From positions 248,001 to 312,000 of the forward strand of contig NZ_BAABIA010000001.1 of the NCBI RefSeq assembly GCF_039542385.1: a DNA stretch of 64,000 bases, read 5' to 3'. Positions within the stretch are counted from its first letter, which is position 1; each line of letters starts with the position of its first letter. Below the pieces are notes generated by a model. The model made no database searches, was not told the origin of the DNA, and saw only the letters and a program-made list of their open reading frames with translations. The stretch is from Prosthecobacter algae (GTDB lineage Bacteria; Verrucomicrobiota; Verrucomicrobiia; Verrucomicrobiales; Verrucomicrobiaceae). Both the position numbers and the translations under genes were made by a program. Below, one piece after another: positions 62,285-64,000 of the stretch.

Positions 62285-62950
62285 TTACTGGACGGACACG
62301 TTGTTTTCCTTCACCGCCACCTGCATGGCGCGGATGTAGGCCACGATGGCCCAGCGATCTTGAACGGTGATGTTGCCGCCGTAGGGGCCCATCAGTCCTT
62401 TGCCGTTCGTGATAACATCGTAAATGGCACCGTCCGCACGGTAGGCACCCGCATTGGCTGGGTCGGTGCTGCCGTTTTGGTGCAGGTTGAAGGCGGTCAT
62501 GATGCCGTACTTCGAGGTGACGCCCTTGCCGTTGCCGGAGGCACCGTGGCAGACGGCGCAATAGATGTTAAACTGGCGCTCACCGCGCTCCAGAAGGCCT
62601 TTGCTCAGGGTCACTTCCGCAGGGAGGCCGTCTCCGTAGTAGTCACCGATTTTGCCAGTGCTGTAATAGTCGAGTCCGTTGGCGAAACCATACTGCGGCG
62701 GCTTGAAATCAGGGGCGGAAGCAGGCTTGGCCGGGATTTCGAAACCGACTGGGACCGTGCCTTTGACAGGGCGGCGGGCACCGAGGCCATCAGCAAAGAA
62801 GTCGCTCTTGGCTTGATACTTCACTTTGGCCTGATGATCCATGTCTTGGAAGATTTCCAGGGGCGGCAATTCAGACTTGCTGCCACGTGTGCCAAAGGCA
62901 GCGACGACGATCGCGGCAACAAAGAGGTAGCTGAGGAAGAAATATTTCAT
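62285..62950 (-). CDS. actE: Alternative complex III, monoheme cytochrome c subunit ActE
   Basis: 221 residues. An N-terminal hydrophobic anchor (YFFLSYLFVAAIVVAAFG) is followed by the ActE block FQDMDHQAKVKYQAKSDFFADG...RPVKGTVPVG, then a cytochrome c domain with CAVCH at 131–135. Its heme is the likely outlet of alternative complex III toward the oxidase. It is the first gene of the respiratory cluster, preceded by a 135-bp gap that includes a perfect CRP/FNR-like palindrome. Confidence 0.92.
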   Translation of the reverse strand: MKYFFLSYLFVAAIVVAAFGTRGSKSELPPLEIFQDMDHQAKVKYQAKSDFFADGLGARRPVKGTVPVGFEIPAKPASAPDFKPPQYGFANGLDYYSTGKIGDYYGDGLPAEVTLSKGLLERGERQFNIYCAVCHGASGNGKGVTSKYGIMTAFNLHQNGSTDPANAGAYRADGAIYDVITNGKGLMGPYGGNITVQDRWAIVAYIRAMQVAVKENNVSVQ

Positions 62951-62981
62951 GGAACGGGCTGGCGAGAGACGCCTGATCTGA

Positions 62982-63003
62982 GCTTGTGAAAAATTTCACA
63001 AGC
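62982..63003. promoter_or_regulatory. CRP/FNR-family operator upstream of actE
   Basis: A perfect inverted repeat of 10-bp arms (GCTTGTGAAA / TTTCACAAGC, spacer AA). Its core TGTGA-N6-TCACA at 62985–63000 matches the CRP consensus exactly. It is 31 bp before the actE ATG. The regulator is not in the window, so whether it responds to cAMP, oxygen, redox or NO is open. Its location suggests control of the whole respiratory operon. Confidence 0.7.
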
Positions 63004-63085
63004 ATGCGAAGATTAAAAACTCACAGTCACATTGCAAGGACGATTTCGATTTTCTCAGGCCCGAAAATCGAAGCTCCAGGCAGTT

Positions 63086-63727
63086 TTACCGCACAATGAG
63101 CTTGAAAGCGGCCTGTCCCTGCTGGTCTTCCGAATTTGAGACCAAGAGCTGGCCAAGGTGATGGCCTGTTTTCCAGGGAGCCCCGTTGATGGGTTTGGTC
63201 TGGAGGAGGTAGGCTCCCGTTCCGGCATTGCGGAAGGAGCTGATGCTGTTGCTGAAGGGGGCGACCTGCCCAGGAACTTCGAAGTGTTCCATGAGCGTGA
63301 AATGGTTTTTGTCTAGTTCGGTGACCGGCCAGCCGGCGCAAGTGACAATAACCAAGAGATTGGCCGGGTGGGTGTTGCCATTGGCCGCCATACCCTGGGA
63401 GGTCTGCACACTGACGCTCAGCGGGACGGTTTTGGGCAAGCAGTAAGGGACTGTTTCCACAGGCTCGGGCGTTGCGACGGCGGGGACTGAAGGGGGAGCA
63501 GATGCCACGGGTGGCGGAGGTGGCATGTTCTGGGGGGCTGGTTTGGAAACGGCTTTGACGGGAGGCTGGGCGGTGGGCTTGGGGCCTGGTTTCGCCTGGG
63601 GCTTGGAGGCTGGTTTGGCGATGGATTTTGGCGGGGCGACCTTCGTGCCGGGGGCTGGAGCGGGCTTTTTGTTGGCACCCGCAGGCTTCTTCGCCACCGG
63701 TTTCTTGAGGGTCGCTTTTTTGGCCAT
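63086..63727 (-). CDS. Lys/Pro/Ala-rich protein with a C-terminal beta-rich domain, function unknown
   Basis: 213 residues. The first ~95 residues are almost only Lys, Ala and Pro (AKKATLKKPVAKKPAG at the start), like histone-H1-like or Pro-rich tails. The C-terminal ~120 residues look folded and beta-rich (LSVSVQTSQGM, ANLLVIVTCAGWPV, HFTLMEHFEVPG, GAYLLQTKPINGAPW, AAFKLIVR), like a small Ig-type or lectin-like domain. No signal peptide. It lies upstream of actE on the same strand but is separated from it by 135 bp. No known family recognised. Confidence 0.7.
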   Translation of the reverse strand: MAKKATLKKPVAKKPAGANKKPAPAPGTKVAPPKSIAKPASKPQAKPGPKPTAQPPVKAVSKPAPQNMPPPPPVASAPPSVPAVATPEPVETVPYCLPKTVPLSVSVQTSQGMAANGNTHPANLLVIVTCAGWPVTELDKNHFTLMEHFEVPGQVAPFSNSISSFRNAGTGAYLLQTKPINGAPWKTGHHLGQLLVSNSEDQQGQAAFKLIVR

Positions 63728-63850
63728 AACGCGGAATTTCTAAATTTCCGGTTAGGCTATGCGAAAAATGCCGGGGCTGTCGAGCCTCGTGTTGAGGCTG
63801 CCAGTCCCGTGAAAACGTGCTTCGAGGAGCCTTGAGACTGTTTTTAAAGG

Positions 63851-64000
63851 TCAGTCCGCCGGAGTGGCTGCGATGGCATCCACCACGCGGTCCATTTCGG
63901 CCTCGGTGTTGTAAAAATGCGGGCTGAAGCGCAGGTAAGGCTGGCCTGCGCGGTCGAAACGCAGTGAGGGGCTGATCTTTTGACGAGTAAGATGATCGTA
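63851..64000 (-). CDS. Aminotransferase class V-like protein, C-terminal fragment (cut by window edge)
   Basis: Forty-nine codons and a stop read in from the right edge. The end PYLRFSPHFYNTEAEMDRVVDAI is typical for the C-terminus of PLP-dependent class V aminotransferases (SufS/CsdA and isopenicillin-N-epimerase-like). Only the tail is visible, so neither catalytic residues nor the exact family can be judged. Confidence 0.6.
   Translation of the reverse strand, partial: YDHLTRQKISPSLRFDRAGQPYLRFSPHFYNTEAEMDRVVDAIAATPAD

Overview
The window reads like a free-living member of the Verrucomicrobia (Prosthecobacter/Verrucomicrobium-like). The evidence is GC-rich DNA packed with families expanded in the Planctomycetes–Verrucomicrobia group: Piru_Ver-type membrane-bound dehydrogenase/CxxCH proteins, a PSCyt1–DUF1549–DUF1553 cytochrome, DUF1080, DUF1552, ThuA-like and Tat-exported Gfo/Idh/MocA and FAD oxidoreductases, plus an ActE/ActF (alternative complex III) respiratory cluster. 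The assignment rests on gene content alone. I see no rRNA, tRNA or CRISPR array.

Layout. 1–15504 (+): an exported oxidoreductase region with a dimethylformamidase-like protein (cut by the left edge), a beta-propeller/cytochrome c dehydrogenase, a multiheme PSD1-type protein, a giant cytochrome–WD40–coiled-coil protein, a 1318-residue SGNH–dehydrogenase–blue-copper fusion and a ThuA-like protein. 15633–24823: housekeeping genes (CvfB-like S1 protein, M29 aminopeptidase, beta-CASP nuclease, GpmI, DapA-like aldolase, cysteine desulfurase, Gfo/Idh/MocA). 24891–36482: a more accessory stretch with two paralogous Tat FAD oxidoreductases around a DUF234-type ATPase, small HAD and VOC proteins, a WYL regulator, a lone DUF1552 protein, a P1B-type metal ATPase, a REP-associated tyrosine transposase between two 102-bp hairpin repeats, and YqgE. 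36597–48887: an ArnT-like glycosyltransferase coupled to a PAP2 phosphatase, a DUF1080 protein, a beta-propeller/M28/PDZ peptidase, another CxxCH dehydrogenase, and a TPR-membrane/TPR-AAA gene pair.

48986–62950 (all minus) is a respiratory supercluster. In transcription order: ActE, ActF, a small one-TM protein, a CcoN-like protein, a CcoO-like monoheme protein and a cytochrome c; after a 267-bp gap, COX1, COX3, COX4, two small membrane proteins and COX2; after a terminator, heme A synthase, heme O synthase, SCO and DUF420. A perfect CRP/FNR-type palindrome lies just upstream of actE. ActA–D are not in the window.

The most unusual biology is in this cluster. The CcoN-like subunit keeps two of the canonical His ligands but appears to have lost the CuB His pair and both helix-10 heme ligands, so it is probably not an oxidase. 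The neighbouring aa3-type subunit I has all heme/CuB ligands but lacks the K-channel lysine. Subunit III carries an insertion of about 280 residues predicted to be periplasmic. Histidine-rich segments recur in four subunits. Together these suggest a non-canonical quinol-to-oxygen supercomplex in which a degenerate cbb3-like module may act as an electron or quinone relay or as scaffold. That role is inference.
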